NCBI GenBank assembly: GCA_030765055.1
Contig: CM060955.1
Span: 99,694,024-99,758,023, forward strand
Source: Mantis religiosa
Lineage: Eukaryota; Arthropoda; Insecta; Mantodea; Mantidae
Direction: 5' to 3'
Length of the DNA: 64,000 bases
The number at the start of each line of letters is the position of its first letter. The first letter of the stretch is position 1. Positions 50,201 through 59,325 of the stretch are shown here, piece after piece. A model generated the notes under the pieces. It ran no database searches, was not told the DNA's origin, and saw nothing but the letters and a program-made list of their open reading frames with translations. The translations under genes and the position numbers were made by a program.

Positions 50201-53200
50201 AATCTCCTTTCCAATGTTGTGTTGTGGTTCTAATTCCAAAAATGAAACACAACTGGTGATTTTTCTATTTGTTTACATTTCATGTTCCTTCGGTGTTGTG
50301 TTAATGTAGTTTTTAAATTTCTTTTTGTCAATTCAATACAGAATTTGTCGCAATCTTCCCAAACTATCCTATATATACTGATTCATGGACCTTAGAGAAA
50401 AACAAGTTCCACTATCGAGATTTAACTGTATTGGAACACCACAGTGAAGCGAAAAATTATTAAATTTTAGATGAGTCGTATTTCTTACACATCTGCTTCA
50501 CTTTCGAAAGTGAAGCAGATGTGTAAGAAATACGACTCATCTAAAATTTAATAAGTTCCACTATTTTCAAAATTAATTTAGCAAATTTCACTCCAAAGCA
50601 AACAGCCACCTTGCTATAGAAACTGCATACTGGAAAAATGTTAATAAATGTTCACATTACTTAGTCACAGTGAATATGAATACAGAAAATGCTTCATAAT
50701 GTATCTGAAGAATTTCTATTAAAAATTCTAATGGAAAACATCAATGGAAATATTTTTCAAAGAACATTTCTTAAAATATAGAAATATTTAGTAAGATTTA
50801 ATGACCAATTTTCTAAACCAGTAAATATAACAAATGATGTATGACAAGCATCAGTCTATAAGTGTAAAGGGCCATTCACAATGAAAATGCAAACGTCTGT
50901 TGTAACCATAAATGTAGAAAAGCATTCATAATGTAAAAATGGAGACGTAATTATAACAAACCAGAAAGTAGATGATTTAAAGTGGTTTCTGCCCGTGTGG
51001 AGTTGCTGGTTCTCCCATCGGGCGCCTCCCCAGGTGGCGGATAGGGGAAAGCTCGCCAGATATGGAGGGCACTGGGGAAATAAAATACCCAGGGCGGACC
51101 AAAACCAGATACTGCTGCCTTGCAGAATTGGGAGTTGGTTCTCCAAAGGCTAGGGGAGTAAACCCTAAACAAATCAGACAGGCTCTTAAAGAGGCAACCC
51201 CTCCACCAGGCTAGCTCAGAGTTGGGCTAATAACCCACCTGTGTGAATTATTTATATTCAGAGAAATCAGGAGAGAGCTGGACGGATAATATGTAGATGG
51301 CCTAGAATGAAAAGGAAAAAGATTAGGATTGGGACATGGAATATAACTTCATTGACTGGGAAAGAAGTGGAAATAGTGGACGAAATGATTACATATAATT
51401 TAGAAATCCTAGGCCTGAGTGAGACAAAAAAGAAAGGAAAAGGAGAAATAACTTTAGAAAGAGGATATACCCTTAGATTCTCAGGAGTTAAGAGAGGAGT
51501 AAGAGCTAAGGAAGGAGTAGGGATTATATTATCGGCCGAAATGGAAACAAAAGTAAAGAGCTGGCAAGCCATAAACTCAAGAATAATGAGAATAGATGTA
51601 ATTTTAGAAGAAAATGTGTCCTTTTTGCAGATATATGCACCTACAGAGGATAAGGACGAGATAGAAAAAGAGACTTTCTATACAAAATTACAGGAAGAAA
51701 TAGATAAAGTGAGACAAGATAATAATCATGTAATTATAATGGGAGATTGGAACGCAAGAATTGGCCAGGATCATAGAAAAGGCCACGGATGTATGGGAAA
51801 ACATGGAGGAGAAAAAATATTAAATGAAAATGGAAAAAGAATGATTGAATTTTGTATAGATAATGACCTTTTAATTGGAAATACTCTTTTTCCACACGAA
51901 GAAATTCATAAAATAACTTATGAAGCTCCTAATCGAAATGCTAAGAGTATGATAGATTACTTCACATACACTAAAAATACAAGATATGCAGTGTCGGATG
52001 TGAGAGTATTTAGAAGTGCAGAAATGTCAACAGAACATAGACTATTAATATGCGACACAAGATTTAGAAAACCAAGAAGAATAAAGGGAGCTGAATATGA
52101 AAGGATTACAATAGAGATCTTACACGATAAAGAAAAAAGGAAGGAATATGTAGAGACAATAAACAGAGAGTTAGATCAAATTCAAGATTGGGAGGAAATG
52201 TGCATAAATGAGAAATGGGTAAGGTTAAAGGAAACCTTATGTGGTATCTCGAAGATTAGTGAAAGATCTAAGTGGACAAAATGGTGGAATGAGACAATTA
52301 AACTAATAGTTAAAGAGAAGAAAATCACATGGAAAGAATATAATAAAAATAGAACGAATACAAATTGGGAAAATTATGTTGAAAAAAGAAACATAGCTAA
52401 AAGAACGATAACAGAAGTGAAAAGTAAATCTTGGGAAGATTTTGTGAAAGAATTAGAAGATACATTCCAAAATAGTAACAGAGAATTTTGGCAAGTAGTC
52501 AAAAGATTAAAGGCTGTAAGAAGGTAAAAGTATAGAATCATTGCAGATAAAAATAATGAAGTGAAAACAGAGTTAAATGACATTTTGAAGGTATGGTCGG
52601 ATTATTATGGATCAGTTTTCAGAGGAGTAAATCAGGAGGAAGAAGAGAGAATGCAGGAGACTGAGAATATAGAAGAGAGTTTGACGGAAGAAATACCTAT
52701 AGATAGAATTAATTTAGAGATTGCTATGGAAAAAATGAGACTCAAAAAGGCAGCAGAATGGGACAAGATATCACCAGAAATGGTACAGTACGCAGGGAGC
52801 AGGGCACATAATTATTTGGTTAAAATAATGAATGAGGCATGGAATCTCGAGACAATACCGAAGAATTGGCAAAGAAATATTATAGTACCAATTTATAAGA
52901 AAGGAGAAACGTTAAAATGTGAGAACTATAGAACGATATGCCTATCATCAGTACCCCTTAAACTGTACACAAGAATAATTGAAAGAAGATTGAGAAAGGA
53001 GGTAGAAGGAAAGATGGAAGAACAAACTGCCTTTAGAGAAGAAAGACAAACTCAAGATCACATTTTTACAATAAGACAAGCGGTGGATTTAAGGTTGAGT
53101 AGGGGAAAGGAGATATATGCAGCTTTTTTAGACATAAAAGCAGTTTTTGATACGGTACCACATAAGGAGATATGGAAAGCCCTAAGGGAATTGAAAGTTA

Positions 53201-56200
53201 AAGAGAAAATGATTAAAGTAATAAAGAGCCTATATGGAAAAGTAGTAGGGACAGTTAGAATATCAGGAAGACTATCGGAGGAATTCGAAATGAGAAGTGG
53301 AGTTAAACAGGGGGATAGTTTGTGCCCTCTGCTGTTGAATATCTTTATGAATCAAATAATCAGACATTGTAAGAGAAGAACAAACAAAATTAGAGTACCC
53401 TACTGGAAAATGAGACCGGTATATGTGCAAGCTCTGATTTATGCGGATGATATAGTTTTAATGGCGGAAAACCAAGAGAACCTACAACAATCAATAACAG
53501 AATGGGCTAGTACATTGAAAGAGAAAGGTATGAATCTAAATCCAAAAAAGAGTAAAGTAATGATAATTGGTAAAGAGGAAACAGAGACAGAAATGCAAAT
53601 TTTCTGGAAAGGTGAAAAATTAGAAAAAGTGACAAGCATTGAATATTTAGGGGTGATTCTAACTAAAAATGGAACAAAAGATCAAGAAATTAACAATAGA
53701 ATTAGGAAAGCAATAAATATATATTACCAAATTAATAATACAATAATTGGTAAAAGAGAAGTAAGTGAAATCACTAAAATGAGAATATATAAGTTGATAC
53801 ACCAGTCAGTTTTATTACATGGGAGTGAAAGCTGGACAGTGTTGGATAGACATGCAAGTAGATTAACAGCAACACAGATGAAATACTTAAGGAGAGTAGC
53901 TGGATATACAAAGAGGGATCAAGTTAGAAATGTAAAAATAAGAGAAAAGCTAAAACAGGAATGCATACTGAAGACAATGGAAAGAAACCAACTAAGATGG
54001 CTGGGACACTTAGTAAGGATGAATGAAGAAAGATTACCTAAAAGAATATTTGAAGCAAGAGCGGAGGGGAAAAGAAGAATAGGAAACCCTAGGATGGAAT
54101 GGAGATAATATATGGAAAGAGTCGCGGTCAGACATGGAACGACATTGAGAGGAATATACAGGCTGGCGCAGGATAGGATGGAATACAGAAAGTGGCTAAA
54201 GGAACCCGATGCCTAATGGCAGCAGGGAAAGTGAAAGAAGAAGAAGAAAGTGGTTTCTAATCATGAAGTAACATTCATGCATGTTCAAAAAACATTAGCC
54301 AATTTGGGTTTATCCCCTGAATCAAAAAGAATTTATCAATAAGACTTTCATAATTTACTTCGTGAAATCAGAGATAATCGTACAGTGCAATTCCAAAGAT
54401 ACATGAGAATGACTCCTGCACATTTGATATTGTATTAAACCTAGTGCAACTGATGTCCAGATATTTTGCAAAGATACCTCTTTATACATTTTTCGTTTTG
54501 TCATACAGACAAGCATGGCTCTGATACAATGCAAAAAGCTTTTTGTCAAAGGCACCTTGTTTCATTTCCAAAATTACAGTAAGCCCAATCAAGTAATGCA
54601 CAATGTAGAATCCATTTAGAGATGTTTCGCCTTGTTTTTTGGGGGTCAAAATTAGTCTTTGGTGGTATGTCCAATTAGTTTTAATAATAATCTACAAGTG
54701 ATTATCATAAATTAAAAATGTTTCCTCGGAAATGCACATATTTTGTCTGCCTAACATTCAAGAAATCCCAAGTTCAAATCTAGTTATCTGAATGAGGTTT
54801 CCCTGGGATTTTCCCTTGTCCTGAAAGATGAATGCATCCTTTCACCCATTTCATTCGTCTGATATTACCTATGTTGGGGGATGTTAAAAAAATTAATTGC
54901 AACCTACAAAAAAAGGTGAAATATCCAGATGATATAAAACCAAACTAAGAAAGACTACTTACTTCAAAATTTTTCTGCCACTCTTTCTCAATTGTTGCTT
55001 TCTCTTCCTCCTCAATTTCTTGCTCCCTTTTACGTTTACGTTCTTCCATATCCCGTTGCTCCAGTTCTCTTCTTTTTCGTTCCATGTCAGCAAAAAGTTT
55101 CATTGTCATGACGTACACCGAGTGCTTATAATTAACTGGATCATCCTCGTCAACTCTTGTGTCCTTTCCTTCTCGTTTTAACTTTTTTCGTTTTTCATTT
55201 ATCTGAAATTTAAGCAATTACTAAGGTTAAAAAGGTCATTTAAATATTAACACTTTCCAACTTTAGCCTACATATGACTTACGTGAAAGAACAATTATCT
55301 TTGATTGATATTTATAGTAGTGAAGTATAACGCCTGTGTCTAAAGTACTCATGAAATTATAAGTCATCGTTTATCTCAAAATTAATTTTGGAATGCCTTG
55401 TGGTTTACAGGAGGAGAAAGTCAGTGAGGGAATTTAATACCATATTGGCTTGTTGTCATAGCAGCTCAGTTGGGAGAGCAGCAGCATGGAAAGTTGAAGA
55501 CCTGTGGTTCAAATTCTGACTATGACATTGAGTCTTTCAGCAAAATTTCATCCCACAGGATTTCTGGCACACTGGTGGTGTTAACACGATCGTGGTAATT
55601 GACACTGCTATTAACAAACAAAATGTTTAATTTCTGATACATTTTAGTATCATTAAACATGATGTTTCTATTACCTTTGTCATACATATAAAATAAAAGC
55701 AGGTGAGCCTAAAACAGAATCTTGTGATACTTCAACTTTCAGCATTTCAGTGGATAAATAAGCATCTTGTAATTTGCCTCAGGACTAATCAAATTCACAA
55801 GCCATAGCAATGATTGTTCACTTAATCAAATTGCAGACATCTTATAAAAGACATTGCACATTATACCATTAGGGAGACATGATATACACCTCAAAAGGAA
55901 ATTCTTTCATGCAGAGACTAAGCATTTTCTCTTTCTAAATGTTTTTTTTTTTTTTTTTCCAGAAAAGTATGATAGGCAAAGAAGTGAGCTGAAATAACTA
56001 TTCTATGTATCCATCACATTCTTTCGTTGCTTTAAAGGATGAAATTTATACTTCTTCCATCCAATATGTCTATACTAGTCGATTACTAAACAAAAGTTTA
56101 ATGTTTATCCTAGGGCATTGACTTTGTTTTCAAAATACTTTTGTCAGTAGAGATAAGTTTGTAACTGTTCTGTTTATAATCAATAGCTGCCAACATCTAC

Positions 56201-58217
56201 ATGATAAACAGAGAATATAGAGTTGTGATAACTTAGTCTCGAAAGCACAGCTGAGGGACAGCTACAAATAGCCAAGGGATGCTTTTTATAAAAATGAGCC
56301 GCAACTAAGTAATAACAAAATACAGCTGTAGAATCTGTAAAATGATACAAGGTAGAAGGAAAAAAACTTGATTTCAAATAGCAGATGTAATATAAATTGG
56401 AAATGAGTGTGGTTGGAAGAACAAAAATATATATTCATGGAATTTGTTACAGCTCATTTAAAGCATGTAATATTACTCCAAGTAATGGGGCATGGTGATA
56501 ACTAAATATAAAAAAAATAAAATTTTAAAAATTAAAAAGTGTTGGTACTTGGCTATGCATTTGCACATTTATAACATTTGACTTTGTAGATATTTACTGA
56601 TTTGTTTTCTATATGTGAAACGTCTTAAAAAGGGAGTGTATGGATTACAGGCTTTTGCATTGATCACATCTACTTTTGCTTAGCATAATACACTATTTTT
56701 GTTGCTTAAATCATCATTTTTCCACATTTATATTTCTACGTAAGTAACAAACATATACCAATTATTGGTTTTGACTGATCTCTCTAAGTCAACATTATAC
56801 ACAGCCCAAACTTAAAGCTATTTACTGTAAAATGATATTACATGCCTGAATCTAAAATGTACCAAGGTATTCTATGATAATCATTATTAACATTAGGATG
56901 ATGTATCAGAAACCCAAGCAAAAGCTCTAATTCTCTTACCATTTGGTCTGTTCGCCCTTTAGCCTCTTCTATAACATCTAAGCATTTGTTCCGAGTTTCT
57001 TCATTTTCAAGCGTTTTCCATGCTTTGTTAATAACTGAAATAAGTTAATATCAAAGAATTAACACAATGCATTGAAAGAATATAGTAGTATAAATAAAAT
57101 AAATTAAACGAGCAGGCCTTTTTTTTCTTTCTCTTCATCTTTTGATGCCAAAAATTTCCGGGTTTAAAAGCTATTGCTATTTTGCTCATGAAATCCTATT
57201 AGTATGTATTAATTGATGAAAGAAATATAAATACTAACTTTCAAAAGCTTGTTGTGAGCGTACTGGATCATCTTGATTTTTGTCTGGATGGACCAGTATT
57301 GAAAGCTGAAAAATACAGAATCATTGCAACTCATTCTTAATAAAACAGGACTCTTAAGTGCAAACTGTCTTATTGTTATTGCAAATTTAAGTTTTGAAAC
57401 ATGCTCTAACGAAGCACAACTTAGCTTTTAACTGCTTTACAGTAACCCAGTGTTCATCCTTCAGTGCACCATCACCAATTATAGTGATAATTAATTGAAT
57501 ATTTAATTTAAAACACATCAAGATAGAAGATTCAAGCCCAAAGTGCTGGCAGATTTATAGTGATGGCTTATATTTAACCATAAATGATTACCAAGTTGAT
57601 ATAGAGTGATACGGACCCTTCATGTAAGCCTTTTGTGTCATCTGCTTGGAATTATTTCAATGTCTGCTTAACCATTTAATGACAAAGGAGGTACACAATG
57701 CAAACCACAGCAACAGTTTGCTGAATAACCTCTGATTATTTATTATGCAATACACAGGTATAAGTGTTCTTACCCTTTTGTACTTCTTTTTTACTTCATC
57801 CAAAGAGGCCTCTGGATCTACCTGCAAAACTTCAAAAGGGTTCAAATTGAAATATGTTGACCCTGGTCTTAATAACCTGTCAATTTGCTGTTTAGGTGTC
57901 AACACAGAATCGCGTCTTTCTATCTCTTTAACCTGAAAATGAAATCAATTCCTACATTAAGACTGACTAAAAATGCTGACAATTCCCAAAACCAGTATAA
58001 CTGAACAAAATTGTAATAAAAACAGCTATTTAAGCTATCTGTTAATCATAACCTAATTGTTTTGTAAACGCTCAACACACTCCAAACACACAAACAATAA
58101 ACATTTTCTTTGTGCCATTATGCTTACTTCGGTGTAAAACTCATTAAAAGCGTCATCTTTTCTATTTGGCTGAATAATGCCTGAACCCATTGATGAACTT
58201 ATATTAAAAGTTGCCAT
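41127..58217 (-). CDS. DNAJC8: DNAJC8-type J-domain splicing-associated co-chaperone, complete
   Basis: A nuclear Hsp40 family member; vertebrate DNAJC8 is found with the spliceosome and SR-protein kinase. Six exons (58128-58217, 57774-57932, 57239-57305, 56940-57034, 54963-55202, 41127-41255) join in phase to 259 codons plus TAA, close to the 253 residues of the human protein. The J domain covers roughly residues 55-125 with HPD at 89-91 (LVHPDKNQDD). It is preceded by the family signature LRPGSTYFNLNPFEVLQVDP and followed by a long charged helix (ERKRRELEQRDMEERKRKRE) and the basic tail SFKPPKHKAESR. All introns have GT-AG ends. Introns are short (195, 468, 204 and 1,737 bp) except the last, 13.7 kb and full of transposons. 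The start is the first ATG in the exon and gives the usual short N-terminus. Confidence 0.95.
41370..41600 (-). mobile_element. SINE family 3, diverged copy
   Basis: AATTCAATGCCATAAACAGG and GGTTTCAATCACAGATCTTC correspond to the family head; the complement gives TGGTAGCTCAGTGGTATAGC. It follows DNAJC8 exon 6 by about 115 bp. Confidence 0.55.
41640..43045 (+). pseudogene. Decayed LINE reverse transcriptase
   Basis: Frames in order: AGSDNIPPELIQYGG, NNEQIPSKWIEGLIYPIYKK, SNYRPITLLDI, RQAAFRPGRSTIDNIFMVRQ, FVDYT (stop) AFDKVN, CIAYADDILIIA, YGSETWVLKESQ, RRVGHLYRMSDERTVKK and RPKNRWSNDVHQDLKNM. These are the RT motifs and the terminal HLxRM ... GRPxxRW block of endonuclease-type LINEs. Many stops and shifts; 5'-truncated. 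It is distinct from the copy at 50991-54246 but has the same tail type (AAGAAGAAG). Confidence 0.75.
43137..43195 (-). mobile_element. SINE family 3 tail fragment
   Basis: GGAAATTAATCATTTCTTCA followed by CACTAGCTGTATATAGACTA, the distal block only. Confidence 0.5.
44085..44475 (-). pseudogene. Mariner transposase N-terminus with tandem duplication
   Basis: The HTH region reads GVTPIEIHCQLSEVCVDGTM, DVSNVHSWVRQFNEGRTSCD and NKP, a mariner DNA-binding domain. A 130-bp segment (44161-44290 and 44291-44420) is present twice in tandem, so the same block is encoded two times. No catalytic domain is present. Confidence 0.8.
44161..44420 (-). repeat. 130-bp tandem duplication in the mariner relic
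   Basis: GGTTTGTTGTCACACGATGT begins at 44161 and again at 44291. The two units differ at very few positions (for example GCTGGCAATG against GCTGACAATG). Confidence 0.9.
46865..46915 (-). ncRNA. Hammerhead ribozyme overlapping the PLE stop codon
   Basis: Minus strand: stem I half CAG; CTGAGGA (46906-46900); T; stem II AAGAGC / GCTCTT, six perfect pairs with AAGA loop; GAAA (46882-46879); palindromic stem III ACATGT (46879-46874); cleavage C at 46873 in a GUC triplet; stem I half CTG. Every invariant residue is present. The ORF stop TGA (46883-46881) takes the last stem II base and the first two bases of GAAA. Confidence 0.82.
46881..48078 (-). pseudogene. PLE RT / GIY-YIG ORF, 5'-truncated, open frame
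   Basis: The frame stays open from the insertion edge. Upstream of the first ATG (47978) it already reads ICINQNFFSFNGQIYKQKTG. From that Met: MGNPLSPFLADLFMSAF, YVDD at 35-38, FLDIK, GIYRKPTHTDNYIK and the GIY-YIG domain with GIY at 237-239, CETC and YIG at 250-252. After the nuclease comes VWEKIFINKNRHRVMNFETP. No stop interrupts 365 codons, so the copy is younger than its LINE host. The TGA stop lies inside the hammerhead core. Confidence 0.87.
48805..49475. mobile_element. Penelope-like fold-back relic
   Basis: The minus strand at 48890-49190 encodes a degraded MNF/CFHIK-type C-terminal block (GGGATTTCAAAATTTATCAG on +). The opposite orientation appears at 49350-49460. Each end keeps a hammerhead scar: minus 48822-48858 (TTGAAAT ... 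AAAACTAGTC) and plus 49412-49448 (ATTGAAAC ... GAAACTAGTC), the latter retaining GAAA, the ACTAGT palindrome and the C. Confidence 0.6.
49861..50100 (+). mobile_element. SINE family 1
   Basis: GCCCGCCTCAGTAACGTAGA, GTCCCGAGTTCAAATCTCGG, GGTGAGTTACCTGGATAAGG, GTTGGAGGACGTTAATTACA with an A-rich tail. Well preserved. Confidence 0.85.
50140..50400 (-). pseudogene. PLE GIY-YIG / C-terminal fragment
   Basis: The complement of CTCCCATGTTGAAAGTTCAA, CCAAAAATGAAACACAACTG and TTTCTTTTTGTCAATTCAAT encodes degraded FQHGSRFLL, VVFHFWN and IELTKRNLKT, the order seen in the intact PLE copies read backwards. It is directly followed by the small insertion at 50416. Confidence 0.6.
50416..50552. mobile_element. 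137-bp palindromic insertion with 12-bp target duplication
   Basis: AAGTTCCACTAT occurs at 50404-50415 and 50553-50564. Between them lies PLE-terminal sequence (CGAGATTTAACTGTATTGGA onward, also found at 6895-6950 and 9085-9118). It then runs into a perfect palindrome at 50457-50554 (two 49-bp halves with no spacer, centre TTCGAA). It has no coding capacity. Confidence 0.85.
50991..51080 (+). ncRNA. Possible HDV-like ribozyme at the LINE 5' end
   Basis: The element starts exactly with GCCCG, which can pair with CGGGC at 51021-51025 (P1). TGG/CCA around TTCTC could form P3, CGCC/GGCG (51026-51042) P4, and GAGTT with AGCTC near 51054 P2. The nested order agrees with HDV-like ribozymes known at the 5' ends of R2/RTE LINEs. 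The catalytic cytosine in J4/2 is not evident, so this is only a candidate. Confidence 0.3.
51307..54216 (+). pseudogene. LINE ORF: apurinic-type endonuclease and reverse transcriptase, two in-frame stops
   Basis: It begins MKRKKIRIGTWNITSLTGKE. Endonuclease motifs: GTWNITSL, LGLSETKKK, QIYAPTED, MGDWNARIG, SMIDYFTYT and STEHRLLICDTRF. A linker follows to 52527. RT: AAEWDKISPEMVQYAG, NWQRNIIVPIYKKGE, NYRTICLSSVPLKLYTRIIE, FLDIKAVFDTVPH, RSGVKQGDSLCPLLLNIF and LIYADDIVLMAEN with catalytic YADD. The C-terminus has LGVILTKNG, HGSESWTVLDRHA and RWLGHLVRMNEERLPKRIFE. Frame 51307-54216 is continuous except for TAA at 52525-52527 and at 54106-54108. Without these it would be 969 codons. No frameshift was seen. 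Confidence 0.9.
54735..54895 (+). mobile_element. SINE family 1, diverged and deleted
   Basis: GTCTGCCTAACATTCAAGAA, CCAAGTTCAAATCTAG, GGGATTTTCCCTTGTCCTGA, ATTTCATTCGTCTGATATTA. Confidence 0.65.
54963..55202 (-). CDS. DNAJC8: DNAJC8 exon 5, charged coiled coil (residues 138-217)
   Basis: The 240-bp exon is rich in Lys, Arg and Glu: KRKKLKREGKDTRVDEDDPV, VYVMTMKLFADMERKRREL and IEKEWQKNFE. This is the predicted long helix typical of the family. Acceptor AATTTCAG, donor TTTGAA|GTAAGT. Confidence 0.95.
55203..56939 (-). other. DNAJC8: DNAJC8 intron 4
   Basis: 1,737 bp, AT-rich. It contains a SINE family 3-like segment at 55440-55620 (GCAGCTCAGTTGGGAGAGCA; GTGGTTCAAATTCTGAC) and a poly(T) run at 55945-55958. 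Otherwise nothing recognised. Confidence 0.8.
55440..55620 (+). mobile_element. tRNA-derived SINE, family 3-like
   Basis: A box TAGCAGCTCAGTTGGGAGAG and B box GTGGTTCAAATTC, followed by a non-tRNA tail with TGGTGGTGTTAACACGATCG. More tRNA-like than the other family 3 copies. Confidence 0.5.
56940..57034 (-). CDS. DNAJC8: DNAJC8 exon 4 (residues 106-137)
   Basis: The 95-bp exon completes the split codon (Ile) and reads INKAWKTLENEETRNKCLDV then IEEAKGRTDQM. This is J-domain helix III/IV and linker. Acceptor TATTTCAG, donor ATG|GTAAGA. Confidence 0.93.
57239..57305 (-). CDS. DNAJC8: DNAJC8 exon 3 with HPD motif (residues 84-105)
   Basis: The 67-bp exon reads LSILVHPDKNQDDPVRSQQA then FE plus one base. 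HPD is the Hsp70-stimulating tripeptide and is intact. Acceptor TTTTTCAG, donor GAAA|GTTAGT. Confidence 0.94.
57774..57932 (-). CDS. DNAJC8: DNAJC8 exon 2 (residues 31-83)
   Basis: Acceptor TTTTCAG, donor AAAAGG|GTAAGA, 159 bp. It encodes VKEIERRDSVLTPKQQIDRL, LRPGSTYFNLNPFEVLQVDP and EASLDEVKKKYKR, that is, helices I and II of the J domain. Confidence 0.95.
58128..58217 (-). CDS. DNAJC8: DNAJC8 exon 1 (residues 1-30)
   Basis: ATG at 58217. The exon reads MATFNISSSMGSGIIQPNRK then DDAFNEFYTE and ends in phase 0 at donor GAA|GTAAGC. DAFNEFYTE corresponds to the conserved AFxxFYxE stretch before the J domain. Confidence 0.92.
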
Positions 58218-58269
58218 TTTCTCATCACTCTAGAGCTAGCTCAAAAATGAAGACAAACCGAAAAGTTGG

Positions 58270-58289
58270 CAACAGTTGACCAACTGTTG
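58270..58289. promoter_or_regulatory. Myb-like inverted repeat just upstream of DNAJC8
   Basis: Two 9-bp halves, CAACAGTTG and CAACTGTTG, form a perfect inverted repeat with a 2-bp gap, 53-72 bp upstream of the DNAJC8 start codon. Each half contains YAACNG, the Myb core. A promoter role is inference. Confidence 0.35.
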
Positions 58290-58659
58290 TGGACGAGATG
58301 CAGTCGTCAAATTTTTTCGGTTTTCTTTTGTTTCTTCCAACCGTGGAAGCTTTTTAAGCATACTCTGTGACATACTGAGAGAGGGAATTTCACTTGCAGT
58401 TTTTGCGTGTTTGATCTCTGTTTGGACACAGATTAACACATTCCCGTTTCCTAATTTTAACACAAAATGGGAAATGAGCATATTTTAATGGCGCAAAGAG
58501 TTAAAAGATGATAGCAAAGAGACGACATTTAAAAGCGCAGAATATACATTATATACCTATAAAGATACTATATCAAAGGATTTAGCGCCTGTATTGTAAC
58601 AGCATTTAAATTATGGCGTAAAAGCAATAACAAATAATTATAAAAGGGCAAACACTGAC

Positions 58660-58747
58660 CTCCCGCTGATTGTCTAAATCCATTTGGAAAATATACTGCG
58701 CAGTCGCCCGTTTCCGCCATAGTCCTTCACATTTTCGCTTCTGTGCC
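58660..58747 (-). other. Orphan exon-like segment upstream of DNAJC8
   Basis: A strong polypyrimidine tract and AAAG acceptor at 58748, and a GAG|GTCAGT donor at 58659, bound an 88-bp segment. It is open in one frame reading AQKRKCEGLWRKRATAQYIF then QMDLDNQRE. I do not recognise the peptide. It could be an exon of a neighbouring gene, an alternative 5' exon, or chance. Confidence 0.3.
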
Positions 58748-58799
58748 CTTTGAAATAAATAAAAAAAAAACTTTGTGTTAAGGCTGACCCAATCGTCTG

Positions 58800-59300
58800 C
58801 TATTTATCCAACCATGATAAAAATAATAGATAAAACCCTTTTTTATTTCACGCCAAATTTGCTAGTTTTATTTGGTTGCAGTGTTAATTCTATTTTACGC
58901 ATGATCCAGGTACTGATAAACGACTGCAGGTAAATAGGTTTAAGACAAGCATCTAATAAGCGATAAATACTATTAACACCTCTTTATATGACTACCAAAT
59001 AAACAGAAGTACTGTAACTCAATATTTGAATATTGTGAATCACAATTTTGTTCCCTCGATAAATGGTAAAATGGACGATACTCTTTTACGACTAAGGTTT
59101 AAGGTTCTAAATTTAACGAAAGATATCACTGAGCAACAATGAAAATGTCTCGGGCTTAAAAATAGTGAATTTATATATATATATATCCATCTGCTGAATT
59201 AAAAAATCACCATAAAAATGATAGATTAGCTCTTGTTTTGAAGATAAAGTGACATTTAATTTTTTTAGAGTGAAGATTTTAAATTTGGGGGAGTTGGCAC
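58800..59300. other. Intergenic, nothing recognised
   Basis: AT-rich. A short (TA)n run at 59171-59184. Confidence 0.6.
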
Positions 59301-59325
59301 ACCTGTCAAATAAAATAACACAATC

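Larger units (their letters stand above)
50991..54246 (+). mobile_element. Nearly full-length LINE (RTE-like), 12-bp target duplication
   Basis: Flanked by AAAGTGGTTTCT at 50979-50990 and 54247-54258. It has a 316-bp GC-rich 5' leader, one long ORF with endonuclease and RT, a 30-bp 3' UTR and a short (GAA)n tail, a layout typical of RTE-type LINEs. Both ends intact and only two stops indicate a recent insertion in the DNAJC8 intron, opposite to the gene. Confidence 0.9.
41256..54962 (-). other. DNAJC8: DNAJC8 last intron (13.7 kb)
   Basis: Bounded by donor GTAAGTAG and acceptor TGTTTCTAG. It contains a decayed LINE, the mariner/LINE/PLE nest, PLE fold-backs, SINEs and a nearly complete LINE. 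The other four introns total about 2.6 kb. Confidence 0.9.
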
